Source: Alopecurus myosuroides (taxonomy: Eukaryota; Streptophyta; Magnoliopsida; Poales; Poaceae). Taken from it: DNA of 64,000 nt. Positions 1 to 10,413 of this stretch are shown here, piece by piece (position 1 is the stretch's first letter; each line of letters starts with the position of its first letter). Location of the stretch: positions 1 to 64,000 of the forward strand of contig JAPCYS010003742.1 of the NCBI GenBank assembly GCA_028641055.1, given 5' to 3'. The translations under genes were made by a program, and so were the position numbers. The notes beneath the pieces are model-generated. The model did not search any database. It saw only the letters and a list, made by a program, of their open reading frames with translations, and was not told the DNA's origin.

Positions 1-2221
1 GGTTAATTGAGACTTTTTGTTAAATTGCCTTAGAGCCAAAGGTTTCTCGGATTCCTGGTGCAGTAAAGTGAGACAAATTTTGCATAATGGTACAGTGGCA
101 GTGAAGATTAATAACTGCATGGGTCCCTATTTTCAAAGCGCCAAAGGTGTGCGACAGGGAGATCTCTTCTCTCCATTCTTATTCAACTGTGCAACTGATT
201 GTCTCACCAAAATGGTAACAACTGCTCAGGCTAATGGCTTATTGGATGGTCTGGCTCCTGGCCTTGTGGATGGTGGTTTAGCTATATTGCAATATGCCGA
301 TGACACGGTTCTGTGCATATCTCATGATGAAGAGAAGGCTATTAATCTGAAATTGCTTCTCTATCTTTTTGAACTTATGTCTGGGTTGAAAATAAACTAC
401 CAGAAAAGTGAGCTCTTTTTAGTTGGAGGGGATAATAATGTGGCTCAATTTTATTCTGATTTATTTGGTTGCAAAGTAGGCACTTTACCTATGCTTTATC
501 TTGGGGTTCCTGTCAGTTTTAATACCCTTCGGTGTGTTGATCTGGAATTTGTAAATTCTAAATTTGTGAAGAAGCTTGATGCTTGGGTGTGTGAAACAGC
601 TTCCTCGGGTGGTAGGCTCATTTTAGTTGACTCTAGCCTGTCTAATCTTCCTTCATATGTTATGTCGATGTTCCTCCTTAACAAAACTTTCATAGAAAGG
701 CTTGATAGACACCGGAGACGTTTTTTTTGGCATGGTAAAAAGAAAAAGAAAGGCTATTACATGGTTAAATGGTCTAAAGTTTGTCGTTCTAAACCGAAAG
801 GGGGGCTATGCATTAAGAATCTTCGGAGACAGAACATTAGTCTACTCACCAAGTGGTGGTGGAAACTTGAAAAAGAGGATGGTATTTGGCAGAAAATTGT
901 GAAAAAGAGATATCTTAGTAACACTTCTGTGGCTGATGTCAAGGCCAAGTTTTCGGATTCTCCTTGTTGGAAGGCTTTACTAAAAGTTAAAAATGTGTAT
1001 CTGGAAGGGAGGAATGTCTCCCTTGGGTGTGGTAACATCACGAGATTTTGGCTCGATGCGTTGGGTAATTCTCTTCCTTTGTGTGATAGATTCCCTGAGT
1101 TGTTTAATATCAGTCAGTGTCAGAACTGGACTGTTCAAGAAGCCTTTAATGCTGATCTGAATCTTCCTTTCAGGAGAAATTTGCATGGTTCCTTGCTTGA
1201 TCAGTGGTTTGAGTGTTTAAATCTTGTTAGAAATCTGGAATTGTCCTCCTCTCCTGATGTGGTTTCCTGGAGGTTGAATGGTAATGGGATTTTCTCGACT
1301 AAGTCTGTTTATAAACATCTTGAAGTTGGTTTGGCTGGGGCAAATAATAATTTCATTTGGGAAGCCAAAATTTCATTGAAAATTAAGATTTTCCTTTGGC
1401 AACTTTTTCGCAATGCTTTGGTCACTCGGGACAATATGAAAAAAAGAAGTTGGCCTGGTAATATTATGTGTTCATTTTGTCGTCTGGAGGAGACAGCTGA
1501 ACATTTGTTCTTTTCCTGTCACCTTGCTCGATGTGTTTGGGGTATTGTGGGCAGGATTTTTGGTACTAATACTTGTCCTAATTCTCTTTGGCAATCGTTT
1601 GCTTGGTTTCATTCATTCCTACCTGGGGGAGAGCAATTCTTTATGGTTGGCATTGCGGCTGTGTGTTGGAGTATTTGGAAAACTCGCAACAGTGTGACCT
1701 TCGATAATCACAAGATCTTTACTCCTTTTGAGGTGGTTTACACATCGGCTGATTTGTTGTTACATTGGGCAGGTTTGCAGAAAGCAGATGGCAAGGAGGT
1801 CTTGACTACCCAGGCGACGAAGATGATTCAGGTCACGGCCGAGCTTTACGCTACATCTGGAGCTAGGGCGAGTGTGGCGGCAAGAACCACTTTGATGATC
1901 TCCGGAGCATGATGGTCTTAGTTCTCTTCTTTCTGTTGTTGTTTGTGTTGGGCTGTTGGCTGTTGCAGTTTCTGTTTGGGCAGTGGTTGCCTGGTCTGTT
2001 TTGGTACTTTGGGTTTGTTCCCTGTAGTTGTTATTTTGAACATTGGTGGCTGTAGGTTTTCGCCCCATAGAGATCTTCTTCGAGTCGAAGGGATTTCAGT
2101 GAGTTTCTTACAGCTGCTCCAACTCGCTTCCCCCCCCCCCCCCAATTTCTCTGGTGTTATCGAACGATGTATTTCCGTTTTAATAAAAATGGAAAGGGGT
2201 GTGTGGCCCGGTTGGAAAAAA
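1..2221 (+). mobile_element. L1-type LINE, 3' part (5' part outside window)
   Basis: Non-LTR retrotransposon entering from the left edge. It contains the RT C-terminal half, the RT-associated zinc-binding domain, a 3' UTR from 1913 (with a 14-C run near 2133) and a short terminal A-tract at 2216-2221. The last 60 bases are a conserved-looking LINE tail ending in GGTTGGAAAAAA. The insertion side upstream is outside the window, so no target duplication can be checked. It ends 157 bp before the F-box start codon. Confidence 0.85.
17..1912 (+). CDS. LINE ORF2: reverse transcriptase C-terminal half plus zf-RVT domain (partial)
   Basis: This reading frame of 631 codons covers the RT palm and thumb and the C-terminal region of a plant L1 ORF2. 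Visible motifs are the VRQGD block near residue 45, the catalytic YADD at 293-304, the LKINYQKSE block after it, and a C-terminal zinc-binding region (CSFC...EHLFFSCHL) typical of PF13966 (zf-RVT). The endonuclease and RT fingers lie outside the window. The first in-frame codon here is not a true start. A TGA at 8-10 sits where related ORFs have a tryptophan (V-N-W-D-F context), so the copy carries at least one nonsense change, although the rest is open to the stop at 1912. Reverse transcription and target-primed integration is the family role; this copy is probably inactive. Confidence 0.88.
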   Translation: MLNCLRAKGFSDSWCSKVRQILHNGTVAVKINNCMGPYFQSAKGVRQGDLFSPFLFNCATDCLTKMVTTAQANGLLDGLAPGLVDGGLAILQYADDTVLCISHDEEKAINLKLLLYLFELMSGLKINYQKSELFLVGGDNNVAQFYSDLFGCKVGTLPMLYLGVPVSFNTLRCVDLEFVNSKFVKKLDAWVCETASSGGRLILVDSSLSNLPSYVMSMFLLNKTFIERLDRHRRRFFWHGKKKKKGYYMVKWSKVCRSKPKGGLCIKNLRRQNISLLTKWWWKLEKEDGIWQKIVKKRYLSNTSVADVKAKFSDSPCWKALLKVKNVYLEGRNVSLGCGNITRFWLDALGNSLPLCDRFPELFNISQCQNWTVQEAFNADLNLPFRRNLHGSLLDQWFECLNLVRNLELSSSPDVVSWRLNGNGIFSTKSVYKHLEVGLAGANNNFIWEAKISLKIKIFLWQLFRNALVTRDNMKKRSWPGNIMCSFCRLEETAEHLFFSCHLARCVWGIVGRIFGTNTCPNSLWQSFAWFHSFLPGGEQFFMVGIAAVCWSIWKTRNSVTFDNHKIFTPFEVVYTSADLLLHWAGLQKADGKEVLTTQATKMIQVTAELYATSGARASVAARTTLMISGA

Positions 2222-2378
2222 TCCAAAAGTACTGAAAACACTGGGAGCTGACGACATAAAGTTAGAAACAAACACGATACGTGTCCGTCTGGCTTTTCAG
2301 CTTTCTATTAAACGACCGGGACTCTCGATCCCCGCGTGATCAGACTAACTTGCCTAGTCTATCGCAAACACAGAGGCC

Positions 2379-3647
2379 ATGGCGGCGTGGAAACTCCCAC
2401 GGGAAAACACAACGGCATCACCGCCGGCGCTGGAGTGGACTCTCCCGGGAGATGCGCTGCTCGAGATCGTCGTACGCTCCGACACCCGCACCCTCGTCCG
2501 CTGTGCCGCCGCCAGCAGACACCTCCGTCGCGACATCCTCACTCCGTCCTTCATCCGCCGCGTCACCCAGGAAGGAGGCGTCGTGCCGCCGTGCATCCTC
2601 GTACACCTCAACATCCAGGACGACGAGAACGACGATGATCCGCCGCCGCCACCGCTCTCCCTGGTCCACCCGGCCACGCCCGATGTAGTCTCGTTTTTCA
2701 ACAACCACCTGGCCCGTTCCATGACGCGATTCTCAGATGATCTCCTCGGCAAGCACTACACGGTGGTGAGGTCCCGCGGCGGCCTCGTCCTCCTCCGTCG
2801 TCGCCACTTCAGCACCAGCAACAAGCACTGCAATCTATGTGTGTACGATCCCATCACCGGCCACCGCACGGTCCGCACCTTCCTCTCGTACCCGCCAGGT
2901 ATCAACCCAAGAAACGACGAGTGCTTCGACAGCTGCACCTTGCTTACGGACGCCGACGGCATCGACTGCTCCTTCTTCCTGTTCTGCCCCCGCTTCGTCA
3001 CCCGGCGCAACAGAAGCAGCACAAGAAACATCACACTCCATGTGGCCTCCTCAACATGTGGCACCTGGAAACCTGCCACCATGACCGACGAAAACCATTA
3101 TTTCCGTTCGCAGGATTGGTTTGCAATGAACAGAGATGCGGTCATCCTCCACGGCGGTGTCATCCACTGGCTGGTGCGCAGCCGCGGCGTGATTGTTACG
3201 TATAACGTCCGCACAATGGAGCACGGAACGATAGATCTGCCGGGACACATCACTAAGTTCAAAGGAGGACAGATCCACCTCGAGTCACATGGCCAACGGA
3301 AGCTACTATGTCTATTGGGGGCAAAGGGTTTTAATGTATCCGTGTGGCGTCAACTCCCGAACGGAGATTGGCCATCAGAGGCCGTGACAATCGACACCGA
3401 AGAGAAGCTGCGGTCAATAGACCCCGACATCAGCCCTGGTAAGCCTTTCCAGTTCGCCAACACGGGAAGCAACGCGGTGTTGTTGAATATAAATCGTTGT
3501 GGTTCGAGCACAAGTTGCCGTGGTCTTTTCTTTGTCCTTGACTTGGGGACAATGGAGATACGAGCGTTGGAGGACTCAACTGCCTCCTCCAGGATTTTGG
3601 AGATTAATCTGCCCTCTCGGCTACGAGCCATGAAAATCTTTTCGTAG
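2379..3647 (+). CDS. F-box protein (grass-type, single exon, 422 aa)
   Basis: An intact 422-codon frame begins at an ATG in a good plant context (GGCCATGGCG). Residues about 20-65 form an F-box: LPGDALLEIVVRSD followed by TLVRCAAASRHLRR. In this family the domain binds SKP1 and makes the protein a substrate receptor of an SCF ubiquitin ligase. The remaining 350 residues have a beta-rich pattern (RSRGGLVLLRRR, LCVYDPITGHRTV, GGVIHWLV, LLCLLGAKGFNVSVW) as in the large grass F-box family with a C-terminal DUF7595-like/kelch-like region. The substrate is unknown. The 5' half is GC-rich, as in many grass genes. No frameshift or stop is seen. A LINE ends 157 bp upstream, so the core promoter lies in that short gap or inside the LINE tail. 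Confidence 0.85.
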   Translation: MAAWKLPRENTTASPPALEWTLPGDALLEIVVRSDTRTLVRCAAASRHLRRDILTPSFIRRVTQEGGVVPPCILVHLNIQDDENDDDPPPPPLSLVHPATPDVVSFFNNHLARSMTRFSDDLLGKHYTVVRSRGGLVLLRRRHFSTSNKHCNLCVYDPITGHRTVRTFLSYPPGINPRNDECFDSCTLLTDADGIDCSFFLFCPRFVTRRNRSSTRNITLHVASSTCGTWKPATMTDENHYFRSQDWFAMNRDAVILHGGVIHWLVRSRGVIVTYNVRTMEHGTIDLPGHITKFKGGQIHLESHGQRKLLCLLGAKGFNVSVWRQLPNGDWPSEAVTIDTEEKLRSIDPDISPGKPFQFANTGSNAVLLNINRCGSSTSCRGLFFVLDLGTMEIRALEDSTASSRILEINLPSRLRAMKIFS

Positions 3648-4337
3648 AAAGATATTATTATATCCTAGCTATCTTTGTATACTTTTAAGGTTCACATTAT
3701 CGTAGGTGCATCAGTGCATGAAAAACAACGGCCGAGGCGACTATATGCATTTATATGAGAGTGTGTTCTTGCTTGGTATTGCTTTTAAGAGCCCAATGGC
3801 ACCGGAACAGTCTAGTTTCTTTCTGCCCAGAAGCACTTTGCAACATTACATTTGGATTTTTCATGTAATTAGTTAATTACATTGTCGCATATTTATCTGC
3901 ATTGTATGTATCTTTAGATTTCAAGGACTACTATCCAACATTTGCGTTGTTGACTTGAAGAAAAAGTTTTTCTAATCGTAGACTTGATACACAGCTTAGT
4001 CCATAGAGAAATAAATTTACAATTAACTGAAACTAGTTCCAGTGATTAAAGCTTGTTACTCTACCAGGCAATAATAATTGGCAGCAACGTGTCCCTTCAT
4101 CGCCGCTTTTACGTCAGTTTGGTATTTGCATGAGCAGAACCTATTTTCGCCATTGCCGAAGAGAACACATGAGCATGATGAATTAATACATCAGATTAGC
4201 AGTGATGACCGGCCTGTGCATTTGTGCTTGCCATGCACGGGTTCGATATGGTTTATTTTGCTCTATATAGCTGGCTTATTATTTTCCTAGGCTGTGTGGA
4301 ACCCCGGATTTGGAGATAGAAACCGATTGTGCTATTA
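3648..4337. other. 3' flank of the F-box gene, no other gene seen
   Basis: AT-rich sequence without a credible coding region. An AATAAA at 4010-4015, about 360 bp after the stop codon, could serve as a polyadenylation signal, but plant signals are loose and this is a weak call. Confidence 0.4.
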
Positions 4338-4702
4338 GGGTATCCACAGTGTGTGCCAAATTTAGGTGCCAAATACCCTATTTGGCTTTTGGCATCGGTT
4401 CTCTACATTGTAGAGGTGCCAAATCTTGGTGCCAAAGCCAAATAATTTGGCGTAGGAGCAACTAGAAGATTCAATGCCAAATTCTTTTAAGTGAATAAAA
4501 TAGTTGGATGGAGGAGTGAGACTAGAGAGAGAGTATGCAGCCTAAAATAGTTTATTATTACTTTATACATGGTGGACCACACAATAAGGGAATTTGGCAT
4601 TTGACATTGGCTTTGACACATTGTAGATAACATAGTAAGTTCAGCTCTAATGCCAAATAAATCTATGTGGCGAATTTGGCTTTGGCAACACTGTGGATGC
4701 TC
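4338..4702. mobile_element. Tourist-type MITE (PIF/Harbinger group)
   Basis: 365-bp non-coding element. The left end reads GGGTATCCACAGTGTGTGCC and the right end is its inverse (GGCAACACTGTGGATGCTC). Both ends are flanked by TTA (4335-4337 and 4703-4705), the three-base target duplication of the PIF/Harbinger superfamily. The interior repeats TGCCAAA/TTTGGC(A) motifs in both orientations, so the transcript would fold back strongly. It has no coding capacity and needs a transposase in trans. Confidence 0.85.
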
Positions 4703-4705
4703 TTA

Positions 4706-5117
4706 GAGTCCCAACATGATAGCAGTGATGACTGGCCATCGTTCTTCTCCTTGGTCCACTTAATCATGCATGTTGGCTGTTGCGTGTCATTGTTCGTCCA
4801 CAAGAACCATGCACCCTTTGTGTCGCGTTGTGCTGCTACTGCTGCTGTTCTCTTTCGTGGGTATTACCGTGTGTTGTCCCATGGCAGTATTGTCCTCCTT
4901 GGTCATCGCTTCAAATGGTCCGAGAGTTCTTAGTCCGACCTGTTCGTGTGTGAATCGATGACCAACGCCCACACTCTCCTCTCATTTGCATGGAGAGTGG
5001 TGAAGGAAGTGCACTGGTAACATGGCGGATATCTTAAAGGCTAGAGAGGCGGATATACGAAGCGAACTATTCAAAAGACTAGAGCGGGAGGACGAAGGAG
5101 GCGAATACTGTGAGGTC
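4706..5117. other. Intergenic, no feature recognised
   Basis: Small open frames here show no family resemblance, codon pattern or start context worth annotating. The stretch 4985-5117 is the target region into which the next LINE inserted. Confidence 0.4.
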
Positions 5118-5706
5118 AAGTCAGGCACGGCGCACCTAATAAGTGCAAATTCTTCATGTGGCTTGTGCTGAGGAACAGATGTTGGACCGCAGATAGGTTG
5201 GGCCGAAGGGGTTTACCACACCCTGCAGCGTGCCCTTTCTGCGACCAGCAAGGAGAGAATATCGACAACCTCCTGCTGGGGTGTGTTCTCGCTAGGCAAG
5301 TGTGGACGGTACTGTTAGACCTTTGGGGCTTGATCCAGTGGATTCCGAGCCCGCAAGACACGGTGGTGGAGTGGCTACCAGCTATGTGGACAGATCTTAC
5401 CCTCACTTGCTGGTGCCTGTGGAGACATCGGAATGGGGTTGTGTTCGAGGAGCACCAGCCATCAGTAGAGAGTGTACTCAAAATGGTTGAGACAGAGGCC
5501 GGGCTGTGGCTTTCTGCTAGGTTGTTTTGGGGTAGGCTTCGTCTAGTGGAAAAGTGGAGGTTTGGCGAGTGATTGTCTAGAGTTGTTCATTGGGTTGCGT
5601 TATGTGCACTTGTGCCAGCCGCGTTGTACTTGGCCTCTTGGTCCCCTCCTTCTTTGAAACCGATACGTCTGCCAAGACGTATCCTTAAAAAAAGTCAGGC
5701 ACGGCG
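5118..5706 (+). mobile_element. 5'-truncated LINE with 15-bp target site duplication
   Basis: AAGTCAGGCACGGCG occurs at 5118-5132 and again at 5692-5706. Between them lies 559 bp of LINE 3' end: a fragment of the RT-associated zinc-binding domain, a 3' UTR containing the self-complementary ATACGTCTGCCAAGACGTAT, and an A-run abutting the right duplication. This is a textbook product of target-primed reverse transcription with severe 5' truncation. The perfect duplication suggests a fairly recent insertion. Confidence 0.92.
5156..5572 (+). pseudogene. LINE ORF2 C-terminal fragment (zf-RVT)
   Basis: 138 codons of the C-terminal tail of a plant LINE ORF2. The pattern CPFCDQQGENIDNLLLGC then VWTVLLDLWG and CWCLWRHRNGVVFEE is the zinc-binding domain following reverse transcriptase (PF13966). 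It is only the end of a protein and cannot act alone. The frame is uninterrupted to the TGA after WRFGE, again consistent with a young copy. Confidence 0.85.
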
Positions 5707-5772
5707 GGAGCTGGGCTACCTATGAGTTACTTCCTTCACCGTGACGTATGATGTGCGTGGTGTAATGGAAAT

Positions 5773-7280
5773 TAATTGCAAAAGAACACCATATTTCGGG
5801 TTAGGTTTCAAGAAACTACCAAATTGTAAAATTTTCGAAATAAACCACCACTATGTAGTAAGAATTTAACAAAATGAACTGATCGGGCATTTGCTACACC
5901 CTAAATGATTCCTGATAGGTGGACCCTGATGTCAGGCTTGTGTGAAGGGGGAGACTGTCAAAATGGTTTTTTTTAGACTGTCAAAATTGTTTAATGGTAT
6001 GGTTGTATATTCTTAGGTTTTTTTTAAAGATCCCATGGGACCCATTGTCAGCTCCTCCCTCTTTCTCTCTCATATACCAAAAAAATACCGACCTGAAAAT
6101 GTCAATTAAAAAGGAAAAAAGTCCCCATCGGGACATCAACCGTCTACCTATGCTCCCGTAGAGCCCTGCCACCTAGTGTCGCCGGCCAGCGCGCAAGCTT
6201 GTACGCTGCCGCACGTCCTGGCTCCATGCTCCGTCGGATAGCAAACGAGCGCATAAGCGCCCCTCCCTCCCAGCTCCCCTCGAGCTACGCGACTTGGGCC
6301 AGCCATTGCCCAAGGGTTTGTTTACTGGTGGAGATTTCAGGTTACCGATCGGTAACCGGACATACCGAGCACCCCCCCCCCCCCCAAGAAAGGGTCGGAC
6401 CGAGCAAAAATTACCTCAAATTCAACTGGTCGGGATTTTCCGGTAACCACGGTAACCGACCATCCCGAACCCCCTATCGGTAACCAAAACCTTGCCATTG
6501 CCATGTGTCGACCTTCATGGAGAGGGGGCATTATGCGGTATATGGTGCCCCGCCGCCATTCTTGGACCGCGGTGTTCCCACAGAGCGAAAGGGGCGCGTG
6601 GCCACCAAACTTCTTTGGCAGAGCACGTCATCGGGGCAGACTAAGGACGGCGGGCACGACGACTGAGCTGGTGGTGTGGCGGCCAAGCGGGTTTAGACGG
6701 ACATGTCCTCCATGGTCGTCGCTAGTGACCAATGTCCATGCTCCTGTCCCCTGCGAAGATATTTTATCGGGGAGCACTCGACCTCCAATAGGCAGCATGG
6801 CGACGCGCGCCGCTGCAGTAGCCGACAGCCATCACAATGGCGGCGCATAGCCATGAAGGCATGGTGAGGGAGGCACGCTCAGCTGAGCGGCGGTGATATA
6901 CTAGAGCCTTTCCGTGTAGAGGCATACTCCGTCGTGGTTGGCGGCGCTCGGATGAGGGCTGCTGGTGGGTGGCCACGTAGTAGTGGAGAGAATGGCAGAG
7001 GGTTTTTTTCCTTCGTAGAGAGATGACCAAGAAGCATTGTCTATACACATTTTGCAAAAAAAAAAAGGATATTTTAGAACAGTCTAATAGACTGCTTTTG
7101 TCCTGCCAGGCAGGACTGATACCGGGACCCAACGGTTAGAAATTCACTTAACGTGGGTTAAGTGGCCGATCAATGTTTTTTTTCTATTATTACAAAATGG
7201 TGGCGTTTTTGTGAAAAAAATTCTATGTGGTGGTTTTTTAAAACCTTGCCCCAAAATGTAGTTGTTTTTTTTTGCAATTA
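5773..7280. mobile_element. DNA element with long diverged inverted arms, possibly Mutator-like
   Basis: The left end (TAATTGCAAAAGAACACCA) and the reverse complement of the right end (TAATTGCAAAAAAAAACAAC) match. The similarity continues inward for roughly 150 bp on both sides: AAACCACCA, then an ATGTAG/ATAGAATTT block, then TGATCGGSCA. Long inverted arms without an autonomous gene fit a Mutator-like element. I see no convincing 9-bp target duplication, so the class is an inference. The interior (6120-6980) is much more GC-rich than the arms and might be captured host DNA, but I recognise no protein in it. Confidence 0.55.
6311..6494. repeat. GGTAACC-rich short repeat, possible small MITE
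   Basis: About 180 bp inside the previous element is bounded by CAAGG(G/T)TTT in inverted orientation and contains GGTTACCGATCGGTAACC and further GGTAACC copies in both orientations, plus a 15-C run near 6371. The palindromic build suggests a small non-autonomous insertion. No target duplication was identified. Confidence 0.35.
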
Positions 7281-7427
7281 GCTCGGTGTAATGTTGTGAG
7301 TGTGTGACTTTTGTTTTAACTACTATTTAGTTCTTGATTGATGCTTTTAGTTGTAGCACTCAATGATTTCAGTAGTTATATGTTGATAGGTTTTGAGACA
7401 CATTTTTTTTGTACACTCAGAATCAAC

Positions 7428-7700
7428 ACAGATATACGCCCATTTGCACATAGATGTACGCCCAGTTACACTGACCGAAATACGTCCCCAAGTGCAGTGG
7501 TGACATACACCCACGTGCACCACGGGTGTACGCCCAGAATTTTCTACAACCGGATGCAGGCGGATGTACACCCAGTCGGATGTACACCCAGGAGGTTGTA
7601 CACCCATGCGCTTTGTACACTCAGCCGGGTGTACACCCAGTGAAGTGCCGGCGTACACCCAGGCGGATGTACGCCCAGGCGGATGTGTACACCATGCGTA
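7428..7700. repeat. Degenerate minisatellite of GTACACCCAG-type units
   Basis: More than ten imperfect copies of a 15-25 bp motif built on (C)GGATGTACACCCAG, e.g. around 7562, 7579, 7595, 7630, 7653, 7668 and 7682. The units differ by GTAC(A/G)CCCA variants and spacing. The open frames through it simply translate the repeat and are not taken as genes. Confidence 0.7.
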
Positions 7701-8760
7701 CACTTTCCAGAACAATTTTTTTATACTTTCCGTAGCATTTTTTTATACTTTCACGTGTAACATGTATACTTTCAGAACAACGTTTGTATAGTTTTCAGTA
7801 TCAATTTTTTTATACTTTCACATACAACATGTATACTTTTACTTTTTAGATACAACAGGTGTGTACTTTTTAGATGAAACACCGTAGGTGTTTTGTTCGA
7901 GGCGAAGCCGAGCGGTAGTATGAGGCAACACCGAGCCGTAGCACGCACTGCGACCAACGCACACATCGACCAATGCGCACAACGACCTATATACCCCATT
8001 CAAGATCTTTATGAATGGTTATCAAGGCGAAGCCGTGCCGCAAAAAATAGCGAGGCGAAGCCGAGCATCGCTGCTACATGGTGTACATGGTGTACACACG
8101 CGCGTGCTACCGAAAGTATAAAGTATAAACAACAGGGTGTACAAAGTCCAAATTTTTTTTCTCGAAACCTATCAATATGGGATCTAGTTTTGTAGATCTC
8201 AACGCGAGGATTCTAAATATGAAAACGGTTTGTAATTTCGAAATACGGTTATGGAGATATTTTATTTTCAAAAACGGATCTAAAAAGAAATGCGTGGCAT
8301 CCTCTGTTCGGGTGGGAAAGTGAAAACCCGCCGAAATTCTCTAGACGTGACACTTATCACGCATGTGGTGGCTCTCGTTTCCCTCTCAGAAGGTTTGGAG
8401 AGGCCGACCTGTTTCTAATTGCACTCTTTCCCTCTCAGAAGTTTCAAAAAAAAATTGCACTCCGCTCCTGGTCTCCCCTCGCTCAGAATACCTAAGGCCT
8501 AATGGGTTGCTCTGCTTAATTGCTGATTGGACCAGTTGGAAAACAAGTATTGAACGAGCTTTCGGGCCGGCCGAGCCGAGCCAGGTTGCCGTCCAGGGTG
8601 CTCCGTAAAAAGATTTAGCGGGACGAGCCCAGAAACACTTGGGCCGAACCGAAAAGCTCGGGCTCAAGATCCAGCAAGTCACCGGGATAAAGCACGCCGG
8701 GCGCGTGATGGTGCCACACAGGAGCGGGTGCATCATTTGCACGGCCGCAGGTATCCTCGG
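7701..8760. other. Repeat-derived, gene-free DNA
   Basis: 7701-7870 repeats TATACTTTC with ACAACATG spacers. 7890-8075 has three copies of the GGCGAAGCCG motif. 8170-8340 (GATCTAGTTTTGTAGATCTC then AAAACGGTTTG) resembles sequence I associate with grass DNA transposon ends. No protein-coding evidence, and element boundaries cannot be set. Confidence 0.4.
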
Positions 8761-8762
8761 CA

Positions 8763-8895
8763 GGGGCGGAGATACTGTATCAGGACGGGGTCAATTGACC
8801 CCGACGACCTCAGCCCAATCCCTTGTACGTTTAACTCAGTGTGGAAAATTGACCCGGGTGAAAAATCAAATTGACCCCGGTCCATGAGTATCTAT
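8763..8895. mobile_element. hAT-like terminal fragment
   Basis: It begins CAGGGGCGGAGATACTG and continues with GGGGTCAATTGACCCC blocks, the look of a grass hAT-type terminus (CAGGGGCGGA). The matching right end was not found nearby, so this is a fragment or a truncated copy. Confidence 0.4.
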
Positions 8896-9960
8896 TTATG
8901 GCCTAGTGTAATGGTACAGCGCATTACTTTGGCAGGGACCAAAACGCGTAGCGCTAGTAGCCCACAGCTCCACCAATAGCTCCATTGATCTGATCGTTAT
9001 TTTTTTCTCCTCTACCGTGTATACGCTCGTTTTCATGAGTCTGACCGAAAAGGCTCCATGCCCTAGGTCTCTGTTGAACCGTCACCATCCCAGTCGCGGC
9101 TCCTCTCCTCCCTACAGAAAATTGAAAATTCTCCAAGCGATCCCAACGGTAAGTATGACTAAATTTGAAGGAGCGTGCTCTGCGTAGGTCGTCCTAGATT
9201 GGGCAAATCTAGGTCCCCTTGTGAGCCGTTCGATCGTCATCCAACGCGCACAAATCAGCACAACACACTTTTGCACTTTAGCCCCTTCGTTTTTTGTATA
9301 TAGAACCCGCACTCCACAACAGTCTCACTTAACCGAAGAGGTATATTGTGTTGCCCCTTGTCATCTCAGTAATTACAGCAGAACTGCAATTGCAACAAAT
9401 TCCCCAACAAAAATTATCTCCCCGCGTACAAAAAAAATGGATATTGCAACAAATTGTTCCAAATCTTTTTCGTAAAATAATAAATGTTAGAAATAATAGT
9501 TAAACAATATGTTATTGTGTTGCAACAAAAATGTTTGAACAATTCAACAAAAATCACAACCTATTGCAACAAAAAAAAAATTGCATCAATTAAATAAGTT
9601 GGTAGGCAACAAAATAATTTGTCACTGTTTTAGTTGCAACAAAAATCATCACCTATTTCAATAAAAAGGTAAAGCGATGGCAACAAAAAAATTACATGTT
9701 TACAACATGTGAATGAGCGCATAAAACATATCGTTCTAAATGAATTCTAAAGACATATAGACATTTTCTACAAATCATTCGGAAAAAAACATTGCAACAT
9801 CTCGCTTATAGTTTCTCAATAAAATACGTGCACAATTGTTACAAGTTTTAAAGACGTACTCAACATTGATTAAAATGGCAAAACACTTAGTACAAATATG
9901 TGCTGCATGTGGTTTGTATGTTGGGCTGGTAAAAAATGCCCAGACACGAGAATTGGGCCC
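8896..9960. repeat. TGCAACAAAA-rich repetitive DNA, no gene
   Basis: From about 9350 to 9690 the motif TTGCAACAAAAAT or close variants recurs at least ten times in one orientation. Repeated short motifs of this type are common as subterminal repeats of grass DNA transposons. No terminal inverted repeats could be paired, so it is left unclassified. Confidence 0.45.
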
Positions 9961-10049
9961 AAAATGCTAACTTCATACTAACCGGGCCTATATACTCTAG
10001 TTGGGCCGGCCAATGGTGCGCTCCCTGCGCTCGCTGGCTCGTACGCTGA

Positions 10050-10080
10050 GGCGACCTACGGTTTCACCGCGTAGGTCGCC
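10050..10080. repeat. Perfect 11-bp hairpin
   Basis: GGCGACCTACG at 10050-10060 is followed after 9 bases by its exact reverse complement at 10070-10080. A third, near-matching copy (GCGTAGGTCGTCC) lies in direct orientation at about 9183. This may be the end of a transposon, but no element could be delimited. Confidence 0.5.
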
Positions 10081-10413
10081 CTAAAACAAGAATTTTCGAA
10101 ATTCGAATCCGTTCCAAGCCTTTACAGTAAGAGATTTAATTCCATGAATCCTCAACTCTCCTATTGTATTTTTGATTTTTTTTTTGCTAATTCTCATAAT
10201 ATCTTAGGATTCCTTAGATGAGTTGAATTTTGTAATTGTTTAAAGGGTTCGGTGGGGTCTTCTCCTATTGTCTTGCGTGGATTCTATTTGCACAATCATT
10301 GCTCCAAGCTGCTAACAAGTAGGATACATGATGTGTAGACTAAAGTGAAACTTTTCCTTTATATCAATTCATATGTATTTCAGTACTGATTGGTCTCTTG
10401 CTATTTTAGCCGG
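10081..10413. other. Intergenic, nothing recognised
   Basis: AT-rich sequence with no supported gene; it is the left flank of the retroposon that follows. Confidence 0.4.

Noticed and set aside
2281..3205. Overlapping frames on both strands of the F-box gene
   Set aside because: Shadow frames of a GC-rich coding region; no domain similarity.
4985..5760. Inverted GTGAAGGAAGT / ACTTCCTTCAC flanking the 5.1-kb LINE
   Set aside because: Only about 12 bases pair and no target duplication is visible, so a transposon spanning it is not supported.
7338..7791. Several frames through the minisatellite
   Set aside because: They translate the repeat (CTP..GCTP) in all frames and have no independent support.
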